Positions 33,982 through 45,500 of a stretch of 47,451 bases of DNA are shown one piece after another; position 1 is the stretch's first letter, and the number at the start of each line of letters is the position of its first letter. The stretch lies in assembly GCF_900141835.1 (NCBI RefSeq), contig NZ_FQZD01000028.1:1-47451 (forward strand), read 5' to 3'. The position numbers and the translations under genes are program-made. Source of the stretch: Propionispora hippei DSM 15287. GTDB lineage: Bacteria; Bacillota; Negativicutes; Propionisporales; Propionisporaceae. The notes under the pieces are model-generated. The model was not told the origin of the DNA, did no database searches, and was given only the letters and a program-made list of their open reading frames with translations.

Positions 33982-34734
33982 GTGAATAAAAGAGTAAAAT
34001 GGTACGCTTGCAAACGAGATATTGGAATAACAATATTGCTAATGATAGTGGTGTTTTTTAGTTGGCCTGGACTTACGAACGGCTGGCACGATTTTTGGCC
34101 ATTAACTGTTTTTTACGTTGTGTTGATGGTTTTTATAGAGTGTTTGATTATTTGCCGAAAGCATTTTTGGATATGGTCAGTTATTGCAACATATGGCATG
34201 ACTTTTGCTTGTTTTCAAAGCTTGGAAGTTCATCAACATTCTCGATCGCTTATTGGCTTAACTCTAAAAAAAGAGATCATTGAACTTTCCATAAATGTGC
34301 TACTACATTACATTTTTGTTTTACCAATAGCAGTACTTGTTTATAATTCGAGAAAGAAAACAGCGAGAATATCTGCATATTTATTACTTTGGCCAATGGG
34401 CTGGTTGGCGGGTATTCTGTTTGCAGAATCATATTATAAAATGGATGTTCTGAATCGCGAAGTAACTATGAATGTAATGTTTTATCTTGGATTAATATCT
34501 ATCATTCTTTTTTTTATTACAGTAAATTTTGCAGATAAAACCAAAGATATGAAAAAGCATGCTGTTTTAATGTGGATTGGCATAATTTCTTGGCTTCCAA
34601 CCGGAGTAATTCCAGGAGCCATGGGTCTCGGTTGGAAATATTCGTTATTTGCAACTTTGTTGCCAATTGCAGCTATCTATCGTTTTTTTATATTGAGTAG
34701 GCAGGCAGCGAAAGATTGTATGAAAACTAGATGA
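33982..34734 (+). CDS. Polytopic membrane protein of unknown family
   Basis: A 250-residue protein with about seven hydrophobic segments (for example ITILLMIVVFFSW, FYVVLMVFIECLII, NVLLHYIFVLPIAVLVY, NVMFYLGLISIILFFIT). Short loops carry Trp, His and Lys. No family was recognised. Start is GTG 33982 after AAAGGGGG. AT-rich codon use unlike the upstream genes suggests transfer. It occupies the same place, between leader and N-terminal module gene, as the RDD protein in the second unit. It may therefore be an immunity, anchoring or export partner of the protein encoded next. Confidence 0.7.
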   Translation: MNKRVKWYACKRDIGITILLMIVVFFSWPGLTNGWHDFWPLTVFYVVLMVFIECLIICRKHFWIWSVIATYGMTFACFQSLEVHQHSRSLIGLTLKKEIIELSINVLLHYIFVLPIAVLVYNSRKKTARISAYLLLWPMGWLAGILFAESYYKMDVLNREVTMNVMFYLGLISIILFFITVNFADKTKDMKKHAVLMWIGIISWLPTGVIPGAMGLGWKYSLFATLLPIAAIYRFFILSRQAAKDCMKTR

Positions 34735-34806
34735 GGATAAGTAAGTGGTATGGGGAATTAGAGAAATTTAGTATTTTAACAATATATAGGGAGGTAGGGG
34801 AAACTA

Positions 34807-35574
34807 ATGGGGTATAGTGTTATCGTAAAAATTGCCACTGCGGGCGCTAGATACCAAGAAGAGAATGGAGAAATAATTCAATCTCTGACTGGACACGTGT
34901 GGTTGACGTTGAGAAATGATGAGACGGGTCAAGAATTTAATTTTGGCTTTCATCCATCAGTAGAGGGAAGCATGTACACTAGCCCGGGTTTGGTTAGAAA
35001 TGACGATTGGCGATATCTTGATGTGACATATCAAAGAAGCTTAGCTGTGAGTGCGAACCAATATAATACGTTGTACCAAAATTGTCAGGCAGCTCGTGCG
35101 GATAATACTTTTGGAGATTATATAGGTGGATGGAACGCATGCCCAGATTTTGCATTTCAGGAGTTATGGCAAGCTGGAATAGGCACACAGTCACTGTCTC
35201 TTGATGGGACTAACATGGCCTATGATACTCCACAGAGTCCTAGTGCGTGGCCAGCAGCTAACGTATCATTACTGAATGCTATGGCAAACTATAATGAACG
35301 ATATATTGCACCTGCACTTGAGGGCAATTATAATGATTTGCGTGATAGAGTAAGTCAATTGGATGAAGGATACGCAATGATAGTGGGGGGCGGCTTATGG
35401 GAAGGTAAAGTTCCTGACGATTATATTTTTCAAGGTTGGGTTACGGATGGTAGTGGTAAAACATATCCAAGTTATTCTCCTCCGTATGATAATGTCCAAA
35501 GCACCATCAACGTCACCACCACAACCAGCATTACCACTCCTGCCCAGATTACTACGGGGGGACGGTTCTTATGA
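34807..35574 (+). CDS. Orphan N-terminal module protein, possibly permuted papain-like
   Basis: A 255-residue protein. The N-terminal part has His30 in LTGHVWLTL and FNFGFHP; Cys112 lies in NACPDFAFQELWQAG. A His-strand followed later by N-x-Cys-x-x-F is the order of circularly permuted NlpC/P60-papain folds. This suggests a peptidase, amidase or acyltransferase; it is inference without alignment. The last ~20 residues ([15 protein letters not shown]) are nearly identical to a linker at residues ~262-276 of the giant RTX protein, so this looks like a detached N-terminal cassette. No signal peptide. Start ATG 34807 after GGGAGGTAGGGG. AT-rich. Confidence 0.65.
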   Translation: MGYSVIVKIATAGARYQEENGEIIQSLTGHVWLTLRNDETGQEFNFGFHPSVEGSMYTSPGLVRNDDWRYLDVTYQRSLAVSANQYNTLYQNCQAARADNTFGDYIGGWNACPDFAFQELWQAGIGTQSLSLDGTNMAYDTPQSPSAWPAANVSLLNAMANYNERYIAPALEGNYNDLRDRVSQLDEGYAMIVGGGLWEGKVPDDYIFQGWVTDGSGKTYPSYSPPYDNVQSTINVTTTTSITTPAQITTGGRFL

Positions 35575-35648
35575 TTCTGAATTGAGTAAAAAATGACAAC
35601 TCTGAAAACGTAAAAAGAAAGTACCTAATCATTAAAAGAACTGTCTTG

Positions 35649-35917
35649 CAATAAATGTCAATAATCGACAAAAAAATACAGTAAATACTTTTATTTTAAT
35701 TAAAGGAATATAATGGAACAAAGAGAATGTATTACAGTACGATTTTTCAAAGGAAATTCAAAGAAAATATAATATGAGAACCAGGCAGGAGGAGTGTTAA
35801 GCGAGTTTGAGGAAGGATGAACTATTTTGAACCTTCACTCTACAAAAATAAAAGTTTTCAAGCGAGGGGCTAGTAGGAAGATCGTGTGGCGTAATAGCAA
35901 AAATTGTCAACAGGGAA
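35649..35917 (+). repeat. Duplicated leader, copy 2
   Basis: Direct repeat of the leader at 33646-33912, about 2.0 kb away. TATAAT box at 35709-35714. The most conserved block is the 18-codon ORF and the ~40 bases after it (GTTTTCAAGCGAGGGGCTAGTAGG region). The copy is followed, after ~130 unrelated bases, by the RDD gene. The stretch 35575-35648 shows nothing recognisable. Confidence 0.85.
35817..35873 (+). CDS. Candidate 18-residue ORF in the leader, copy 2
   Basis: Predicted peptide MNYFEPSLYKNKSFQARG, with GAGGAAGG directly upstream. Compared with copy 1 there are two base changes: one conservative (Phe to Leu) and one synonymous. Coding is possible but unproven. Confidence 0.35.
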   Translation: MNYFEPSLYKNKSFQARG

Positions 35918-36048
35918 TGTCCACTTCTGTCTCACTTCCAATTTCCGTAATATAAAAAGATCGTTTGATGGTCATGGATAACAAGAATAAAAGTATACAC
36001 ATTTTGATGAGAATCCTTAATTTGTAAACATGGAGAGGAGGTACAATT

Positions 36049-36588
36049 TTGATTAATAATAAACAAATTTTGAATAATCATTTACCTGCAGCTTTATTCT
36101 CAAGATTAATTGCAGGCCTTATAGATATTATCTTCTTTGCTATATTATATGCAATATTAGTATTGGCATCCTTATTTGTTATTGGCTTTGTGGGAGGTGG
36201 TATATTTAGGTTAGTAAAACCAACTATAGCTTATCAAAATTATTTGGATGTCACGTCGTATGTAACAGATATGATTATAAATTCATCAATATTTTATTTA
36301 GTATTATTTTTAATAAGTATATTGATTTTTTCAATATTTGAATACTCTCAAGGGAAATCTCCAGGAAAGAGATTGTTCAATATCAACATTATTAAAATAG
36401 ATGAAAAAAATTTGAAGTTAGAACATATAACATTAAGAAATCTATTTAAATGCTTGAGTATCTTATTTATAGGAATGGGCTATATTAGTTGCTTTTTGAA
36501 CAGTAGGAGACAAGCTTTGCATGATAAGGTAATGAATACGATGATAATTAGATATATTAGTAATGAGCATGGGAGGGAAACGAAATGA
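36049..36588 (+). CDS. RDD family membrane protein
   Basis: A 179-residue membrane protein with the RDD signature. The first helix region is [22 protein letters not shown] (Arg and Asp), and [18 protein letters not shown] follows the third helix. A fourth short helix ends it, with [15 protein letters not shown]. Start is TTG 36049, because GAGAGGAGGT lies six bases upstream. The stop codon overlaps the ATG of the giant gene (ATGA), so the two are translationally coupled. RDD proteins are poorly understood; some act in ion exchange. Here a role as partner or immunity protein of the downstream N-terminal module is inferred from position only. Confidence 0.85.
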   Translation: MINNKQILNNHLPAALFSRLIAGLIDIIFFAILYAILVLASLFVIGFVGGGIFRLVKPTIAYQNYLDVTSYVTDMIINSSIFYLVLFLISILIFSIFEYSQGKSPGKRLFNINIIKIDEKNLKLEHITLRNLFKCLSILFIGMGYISCFLNSRRQALHDKVMNTMIIRYISNEHGRETK

Positions 36589-39500
36589 CTGAATTACCTA
36601 AAGAATATCCTACAGCAGAAGAAATGACTGCAATGATTAATGATATTGATAATAAGCTGAAAACTTCAGAAGATTATTATCAAAGCCATAAACCAGTAAT
36701 AGATTATTTAAAAAAATGGACAATGGAATCATTTAAAGTATCTTGGGCTGCCAGTGGAATCCTTCTTCAATATTACTATCAACTGTCAAGTACCCCGACT
36801 CAAGCTTTTCTTACCGTGAAATTGGCAACATATTTAATAGCGACAGGTGTAATTATAATGCCTGACTATTCTCTTACTATTTCTAATTCTAATAAATCGT
36901 GGAGTGATTTATTAAAAGAAAATGATTTCGATACATTCCTAAATCAGAAAACTTATATAAATTACGAGAATGATGGAGGTAAAATAAATTTAGTCCACAC
37001 GGACCCCAATAACTACTACGTGCAGGTTACATTACAACCTGGCGACGGATGGGATAAATTGGAACAAATCTATGGAGACGGGGTGCGGACCTTACCTCAA
37101 TACAATCAGATAGTAAATCCGAATACAGTTCTTCAAATACCGGTTACAATTAGTGAACTGGAGAATATAACGCATAATGGTCAGTTAAGATCAGGGGATA
37201 CTGTTTATGGTGTTATTGGTAAGGATGGTACTTATTCGGATGCGGCATCTCACTTGCCGATAGGTATTGAATCTGGTGATTTAGAAAAGTTGAATACGAT
37301 AGCAGCCGGTTCATTAGAAATTGGAACAACAATAAAATTAATTGAAGTGCCTGGAAGTGTGACCAACACCATCAACGTCACCACCACAACCAGTATTACC
37401 ACCCCTACCCAGAATACGGCTGCCGGGGAAACCGATGCAGTTAACAGTGTCAATCAAGGCATTGTGTATCAGGATGCCAGCACGACGATCAGTACAAACA
37501 ACGCCTGGAGCTTGAATTACGGCACCAGTATTACCGATCAGTATATAAACTCGTTTACTTCCAATTGGTATTCACCGGGGAATGTGAATATCAATCAAAA
37601 ATACACCTTTGAGCCGCTCAGCATTGCCGATCTGGCCTACCAGGCAATCCATGGCACCCAGGTGAATACCTATGGCAACCAAACCTTTTTCCCGATTGAC
37701 CCGCTCGTTTTGGATCTCAATGGCGACGGCGTTAAGCTGACTGATTATGCCACGAATCCTGTTTTATTTGACGCCGATCATGACGGCAAGCTGGAGCAGA
37801 CCGGCTGGGTTTCATCCGGGGACGGTATTGTGGTTGTCGACCGCAATGGCAACGGCAAGATTGATGATATGTCGGAAACTCTTTCCGAATATTATAGCGG
37901 ACAGGCCGGAACCAATGGTGATACCGGTACCAAACCTTACAAGAATGGCTTTGATGCGTTGGCCAGTCTGGACTCCAACCATGACGGTATATTCAATGCC
38001 GGTGATGCGGCCTGGAACAGCGTTAAGGTTTGGGTGGATGCCAATCATGACGGAAAATCCTGGGATGATGTCAACAATAACGGGGTGATTGATTCCGGTG
38101 AGGCGTCGGAGTTAAAAAGCCTGACCGAGCTGGGGATCACCGGCGTTAGTCTGGTTAGCACGACCCAGTCAGGAAAAGTGCTGAACGGCAATGAGGTGCT
38201 GGCCAGCGGCACCTTTACGGAATGGGTGGATGCCAACGGCCAGCCGGTGCCTGCCGGTACGACAGGGGCTGCTTTGGTTACCAGGGAGGCTGTGGCCGCC
38301 AATTTTCTGGCTAATCCCAACGGCAGTACGTCCACTGTAGCCGGCAGTGGACTGCTTGTCAGTACGGAAGACGGAGAGTCCACAGTCAGCGCCTATGTGG
38401 CCGGCGATGGCGGCGAAGTGATTGATGCCGCTGCTCTGGGGGTGCGAAACCTTGTAGGAGGAACAGGAGATGACACTCTGCAAGGGGATAACCAGAATAA
38501 TATGTTGGTCGGTGACGGCGGCAGCGATATCTTTTACGGCGGGGCCGGCGATGATATCCTGATTATTGACGGCGATGACCGGCAGGAGAATATTCACGGC
38601 GGGGCCGGCACTGATATTGTTCAGGTGGTGGGGGACAAAGGTGTCCGGCTGAATCTGGCGCAGGCCGAAGTGGAAGTTGCCCAGGGCGGCCGCGGCGCCG
38701 ATGTTTTCATTGGCGGCGGGACAAGCACGGTTTACGTGGACGGCGGTGATGGCGACGACATTCTGATCGGCGGCGCCGCCAACGATGTGATCAATGGAGA
38801 CGATGGCAACGATTATATTGATGGCGGCTATGGCAATGATGTTTTGCGAGGCAACCGCGGCCAGGATATTCTGTACGGTGGCGGCGGTGATGATTATATG
38901 GAGGCCGGACAAGGTGATGACGCACTGTATGGCGGCAGCGGCAACGACGTCCTAAAAGGCGGGGAAGGCGACGACATGATTGACGGCGGTGACGGTACCG
39001 ATGTCGTTGAATACACCGGCAGCTACAGTGAATACCGCATTACCCGGACGGATACTGGCGTCTTCATCAGCGATACCGTCGCCGGCCGTGACGGCACCGA
39101 CTTTGTAAAAAATGTGGAAAAGGTTAATTTCAAAGATGTTAGTCGAGTTGATCTTCCCAGCGGTGCAAATGTAGGAATGGAAGGCGCAATGCCGGTAAAG
39201 GATGTGCTTACGGCGGATAAGAACGGAGCGGCCTTTGACCGCAGCACGGCCCATCTCATTGCCGCCAGCCAGTTGTTGGCCAATGATATTGACTGGCAGG
39301 GGGATGCTCTTCACATTACCGGTCTTTATGACGTGCAAGGCGGAACGGCGACTATCACGCAGGCGGGAGACATTCTGTTTACGCCTGATCCGAACTATAC
39401 CGGGCTGATGGCCTTTAAATACACGGTGGCTGACAGCAAGGGAAATTGTACCGAAGTAGTTCAGACCAAGGCCGGAGTGGCCACTGGGACGACCGCTCCC

Positions 39501-42500
39501 ATGCGGGCGGCCGTATATCTGAAGACGCCGGAATTACCTTCCGATCCGCTGGTGGTGGATGAATGGTATCTTTCGGAGGCCAACATTCTGCCGGTATGGA
39601 AAAATTATACCGGTCAGGGTGTCCGGATCGGGCAGTTTGAGCCGGGAGGCGCTTTCGCAGTGACCAAAGAGGTGCTTGACTATACCCATTACGATCTAAA
39701 AGACAATATAGATCCTAACTGGTTGGCGGCTGCTACACCGGGTAATTTGGCCGGGGAGGGCGCCGAGGGCCGGTACAGCGACCACGCCACGATGGTAGCA
39801 GGCGTAATGGTGGCCTCCCGCAATGGTCAGGGCAGTGTAGGCGTTGCTTATGATGCTACGGTGGCCGGACACTGGATTAATGCTCAAGATTGGTCTGGCC
39901 TTTCTCATATGAAGTGGTACGATATTGCCAACAATAGCTGGGGGGGATCAGTTAATTTTGGCTTGACATTTACCCCGACTGGGCTCGGCCAGATTGCCAC
40001 TCCTTATCTGGAAGCAGCGAGAGATGGGCGCAACGGTCTGGGTACGGTGATTGTAATGGCAGGGGGAAATGAACGCCAGCAAGGGGGAAACACAAACTAC
40101 GCCAATACCGGTAATAACCGGGTATCAATTACTACCGGAGCGATCAATGCCCAAACAGATTTGGGTATGCTGCAGGTGGGGCAAGCTCCATTTTCGAATC
40201 AGGGAGCTAATATTCTTGTTTCCGCACCCGGTTCTAATATTGAGTCTACCTCGCGGATGATTCAGGGGGATAATGGCAGTATCTTCGGCTCCGATACGAC
40301 CACGTCGCAGGGGACAAGCTTTGCTGCGCCCATTATATCAGGTATTGTGGCGCTGATGCTTCAGGCAAATCCAGAGCTTGGTTATCGTGATGTTCAAGAG
40401 ATTTTGGCTCTTTCGGCTAAAAAGGTAGCTGATTCGAATACTGACTGGACAAATAACGGGGCAACAAATTGGAATGGGGGAAGCATGCACGTCTCCCATG
40501 ATTATGGTTTTGGAGAGGTGGATGCCAGGGCTGCGGTGAATCTTGCTGAAAATTGGACGACTCAGCAGACTTTTAGCAATGAATATTCCCTAACCACGCA
40601 ACCGTCATCAGGCACAATTAACATGACAATTCCCGATGGCAGTGCCGATGGAATTATAAGCACGCTGACAGTTCCGGAAAATAATATTCAAGTTGAACAT
40701 GTTGAAATTCGAGTAACCCTTACGCATCAATGCCCCGGTGATCTTATTTTGAAACTGATTTCGCCATCCGGGACAGAATCCGTTTTAATGAATCGACCGG
40801 GAAAATCGCCCAATGATGTAAATGCGCGGGGTGACATGACGTTTAACGGTTCCGATACGCTTGATTATGTATTTACAACTACCCGGGATTGGGGCGAAAC
40901 CGCGGTAGGGACATGGAAACTCCAGGTGATTGATACTGTGAGTGGCAGTGTCGGTACTTTAAGCAGTTGGAGTCTTAATGTATATGGAAAAGAAGGTTCA
41001 CTTGACAACCAGTATGTTTATACTAACGAGTTTGCATCACTTGCCGCCAGTGATGGCCGTAACGTGCTACATGACACTAACGGAGGTATAGATACTATTA
41101 ATGCTGCCGCAATTGCGAGCGCAAGCCGGATTGATTTGGCGGCGGGCAGTGCTAGCTTAGCTGGAGTTGCACTGACTATAGAAAATCCGGACGGAATTGA
41201 AAATGCGATCGGCGGAGAATTTAATGACACTCTAATTGGCAATGCAGCTAACAATATTCTTGTGGGCGGTCGCGGCGATGATGTTCTTTCCGGTGGTTCC
41301 GGTAAGGATGTATTATTTGGTGGAAGTGGCAATGACATAATGAGCGGTGGATCAGATGGGGATTTATTTGTAATTGCCGAAGAAAGTGGAAGTAGTGATG
41401 TTATCCCTGATTTCTCAGCTGATACAGATAGAATTGCATTGTCCGGATTAGGGGAAAGTGCCTCATCTGTATTAACTTTTACCCAAGAGGGTGCGGATAC
41501 TCGTGTGAATATTGGCAGCAATCAATCGGTGCTGCTCAAAAACGTAGAGGCAAATACGTTGTCTACTAATAATTTTATAAGTATCGGTGAAGGAATTACT
41601 CCTCGTGATCTAATGAGTAGTAATGCGTATGCCTTTGGCAGCGATTCATCAGATGGAAAGACGGAACTTCCAGATGGACTGGATGTATCATATTGGGCCG
41701 GGGATGGCGAAGATACTGTGTTCGGAGGGAATGGTAGTGACATAATTTATGGTGGCGCTGGCGACGATGAATTGTATGGTGAAAAAACAGGAGGAAATAT
41801 AGGGAGTGGAAATGATAAAATCTATGGCGGAGCCGGAATTGATGTGATTTTTGGCGGAGCGGGAGACGATACTCTGTCCGGCGGTGACGACATTGATTAT
41901 GTTTGTGGGGATGCAGGTAATGACACTATATTTCTTGAGGGAGACCAGGGGCTGAGCAATTTGGCTACTACAAATTTTCTTGCGCAGCATATAACAGTTA
42001 CAGAAGGACAATTTACCGGAGGGGCTGTTGCTGGCGGCAGCGGTGATGATCATTTTGTTGTGGTTGAAGATACATCGGCGTCAGCATCCCAAGGACTGAT
42101 GAAAAACTTAATCGATGATTTTGAAGTGACTAACCAGAATGAAAAAATTGATCTTTCGCACATTCGTGAAGTGAAATCCTTTGACGATCTTAACTTTACG
42201 TCACTTACCGTTAATGGGCAACCGTTTTTACGGGTTTGGCTTGGCCCTATGGCTGTTGGTACCCAGTACATTTCCCTGTTTAATATAACGGCAGACCAGC
42301 TTTCGGCAGCTAATTTCATTTTTGCTGAACCAGATGCCTTTCCGGCGACGGCTCATCCTTTGCTTCAAGGGACTGATGGCAATGATGTACTGATCGGTGA
42401 TGCCGGTGGGCAGACACTGGATGGTGGGCTGGGCGCTGACACGATAGAGGGGCGTACCGGAGACGATACGTATATCGTGGATAATGCCGGAGATATTGTC

Positions 42501-45500
42501 CAGGAAGTGGCCGGCGGAGGTTATGATACGGTAAAGACGAGTGTATCCTATGTACTCCCCGATGAGGTAGAGGAACTTGCACTGACTGGGACGGCTAATA
42601 TTAACGGTACAGGCAATGCCCAGAGCAACCGGATTGCCGGTAACAGCGGTGATAACGTGCTTGACGGCGGAAGTGGCAGTGATGTTTTACTTGGCGGTAT
42701 AGGCAATGATACCTATATTGTGAATGATGGGGCCGACCGGATTATTGAAAATGCCGACGAAGGAACGGACACAGTGCAAGCCTCCGTGTCGTTTACTTTG
42801 GCCGACAATATTGAAAATCTCACGTTGACCGGTACGGATGCGGTAAATGGGACCGGCAATGCGCTCAATAACGTGCTGATGGGAAACAGCGCCGCAAACA
42901 AGCTGGATGGGGCGCAGGGCGCCGATACCCTGATTGGTGGGGCGGGCAGTGATGTTTATCTGGTGGATAATGCAGGAGATGTGGTTGTTGAAAATTCGAA
43001 TGAGGGAATAGATACGGTTTATGCGACCATTGATTATACACTGGGGGCGAATGTGGAAAATCTTATTCTCGCCGGAGCGGCCGTCAATGGGACGGGCAAT
43101 ACGCTGGCTAACGAACTAACCGGCAACGGGGCAAATAATGTTCTATCCGGCGGCGGTGGCGATGACTGGCTGGATGGTGGTGCCGGTGCCGATATGCTGG
43201 TTGGTGGTAGCGGGAATGACAGCTTTATAGTTGACAATGCCGGCGATGTGGTAGTCGAAAACGCTGATGAAGGCAGTGATACCGTCTTTTCATCCATAAC
43301 GTATAATCTGGGGAGCAATGTAGAGAATCTGATGTTAACCGGGATTGCGAACACGAATGGCACCGGCAATACTCTGGATAATGTCATGTTTGGCAACAGC
43401 GGGAACAACGTGCTAACCGGTGGAGTGGGCAATGATATTCTGGATGGCGGCACCGGTGCCGATACGCTGCTTGGCGGTATTGGTGATGATACCTATGTTG
43501 TAGATAATATAGGCGATATCGTGGCGGAAAACATGGGAGAAGGCACGGATACTGTAATGTCCGGTATCAGTTATGTCTTAGGGGCCAATGTGGAAAACCT
43601 CACATTAAGTGGCAGTGGTAGCATAAACGGTACCGGCAACGAACTGGATAACACAATAACAGGAGGTTACGGGAACAATATACTATCCGGTGGCTCAGGG
43701 AACGACACGCTCAACGGTGATTTTGGTGCGGATACCATGACTGGCGGCATGGGTGATGATGAATATGTCGTAGACAATATGGGCGATGTAGTGATTGAAA
43801 ATACGGACGAAGGCATGGATACTGTAGTAGCTAGGATCACTTACGCTTTAGGAGCCGATGTGGAAAACCTTACCTTAAGTGGCAGCGACAATATTGATGG
43901 TACAGGCAATGAGCTGGCTAATACGATCGTCGGCAATAGCGGCGCTAATGTATTGACGGGTGGTACCGGGGACGATATTCTTGATGGCAGTGCGGGTGCG
44001 GATACTCTCCTTGGTGGTACCGGCAACGATACCTATGTGGTGGATAATATTGGGGATAGGGTTAATGAAGGCACAGATGAAGGAATAGATTGCATACAGT
44101 CATATGTTTCCTATACACTGGGTGACAATATAGAGAATCTTGTATTGTCCGGCGCAGCGGGTATCAATGGGCAGGGGAATGCATTAGATAACCAATTGAT
44201 TGGCAATAGAGGCAATAATGTGCTGGACGGTGGTACAGGTGCGGATACTCTTATAGGGGGAACTGGTAATGATACCTACATAGTAGATAATGCTGCAGAT
44301 ACGGTAATCGAGAATGAAGGTGAAGGAACAGATACCGTACAGACTTCACTGACCTATACGCTGGGAGTCAACATTGAGCATTTAACTCTGACCGGTACGG
44401 CGGACATCAGCGGAACAGGTAACGAGCTGGATAACGTGCTTTTTGGCAACAGCGGCAATAATGTATTGATCGGTAGAGCGGGGAATGACATTCTAGATGG
44501 CAGGGCAGGCGTTGATACGCTGCTTGGCGGTATTGGCAATGATATCTATGTGGTGGATAATGCTGCAGACGTGGTAATTGAGAATCCTGATGAAGGTATT
44601 GATACGGTACAGAGCTCGATAACCTATACGTTGGGAGCCAATGTTGAGAATCTGACGCTGACCGGTAGTGCAGCCACCAACGGGACTGGGAATGAATTGG
44701 ATAATGTACTGATCGGCAATAGCGGTGTCAATGTTTTAACCGGCGGTGCAGGCAATGACACATATGTTGTAAATAATGCGGGAGATTTGGTTATTGAAAA
44801 TGCGGGTGAAGGCACGGATACCGTGCAATCAAGTATTACATACATGCTGGGAGACTATGTAGAGAATTTGACCCTGACCGGCACTGGGCGGATTAATGGG
44901 ACTGGGAATACGTTAAATAATGTATTAATCGGTAATGATGGCGGAAATGTGCTTGATGGCGGAGAAGGCGCGGATACACTAATTGGTGGTAGGGGAAGTA
45001 ATATTTATATCGTGGATAATGTCAATGACGTTGTTATTGAAAACTACTCCCGAAGTACTAATACAGTACAATCATCAGTTAGCTATACCCTTGGAGCGTA
45101 TATTGATAACCTGACGTTAACCGGCACAGCTAACAGTAGCGGGACAGGAAATAAAATGGATAATTATATTATTGGTAACAGCGGTAACAATGTGCTGGAT
45201 GGAATTAGCGGTTGGGATACGATGGCTGGTGGTCTTGGCAATGATACTTACATTGTGCACAATATCTGGGATAAAGTAATTGAAAATGCCGGGGAAGGCA
45301 TGGATACAGTACTACAGTTGACCGCCACATACACTCTTAGCAGCAATGTTGAAAATTTGGTGCTTATGGGGACAACAGCAAATTTGGGGATAGGTAATGC
45401 CTTAGACAACATGATCATAGGTAACAGCATTGATAATACTTTAACCGGTGGGATCGGCAATGATACAGTAGATGGTGGTGCTGGAAATGATTGTATATTG

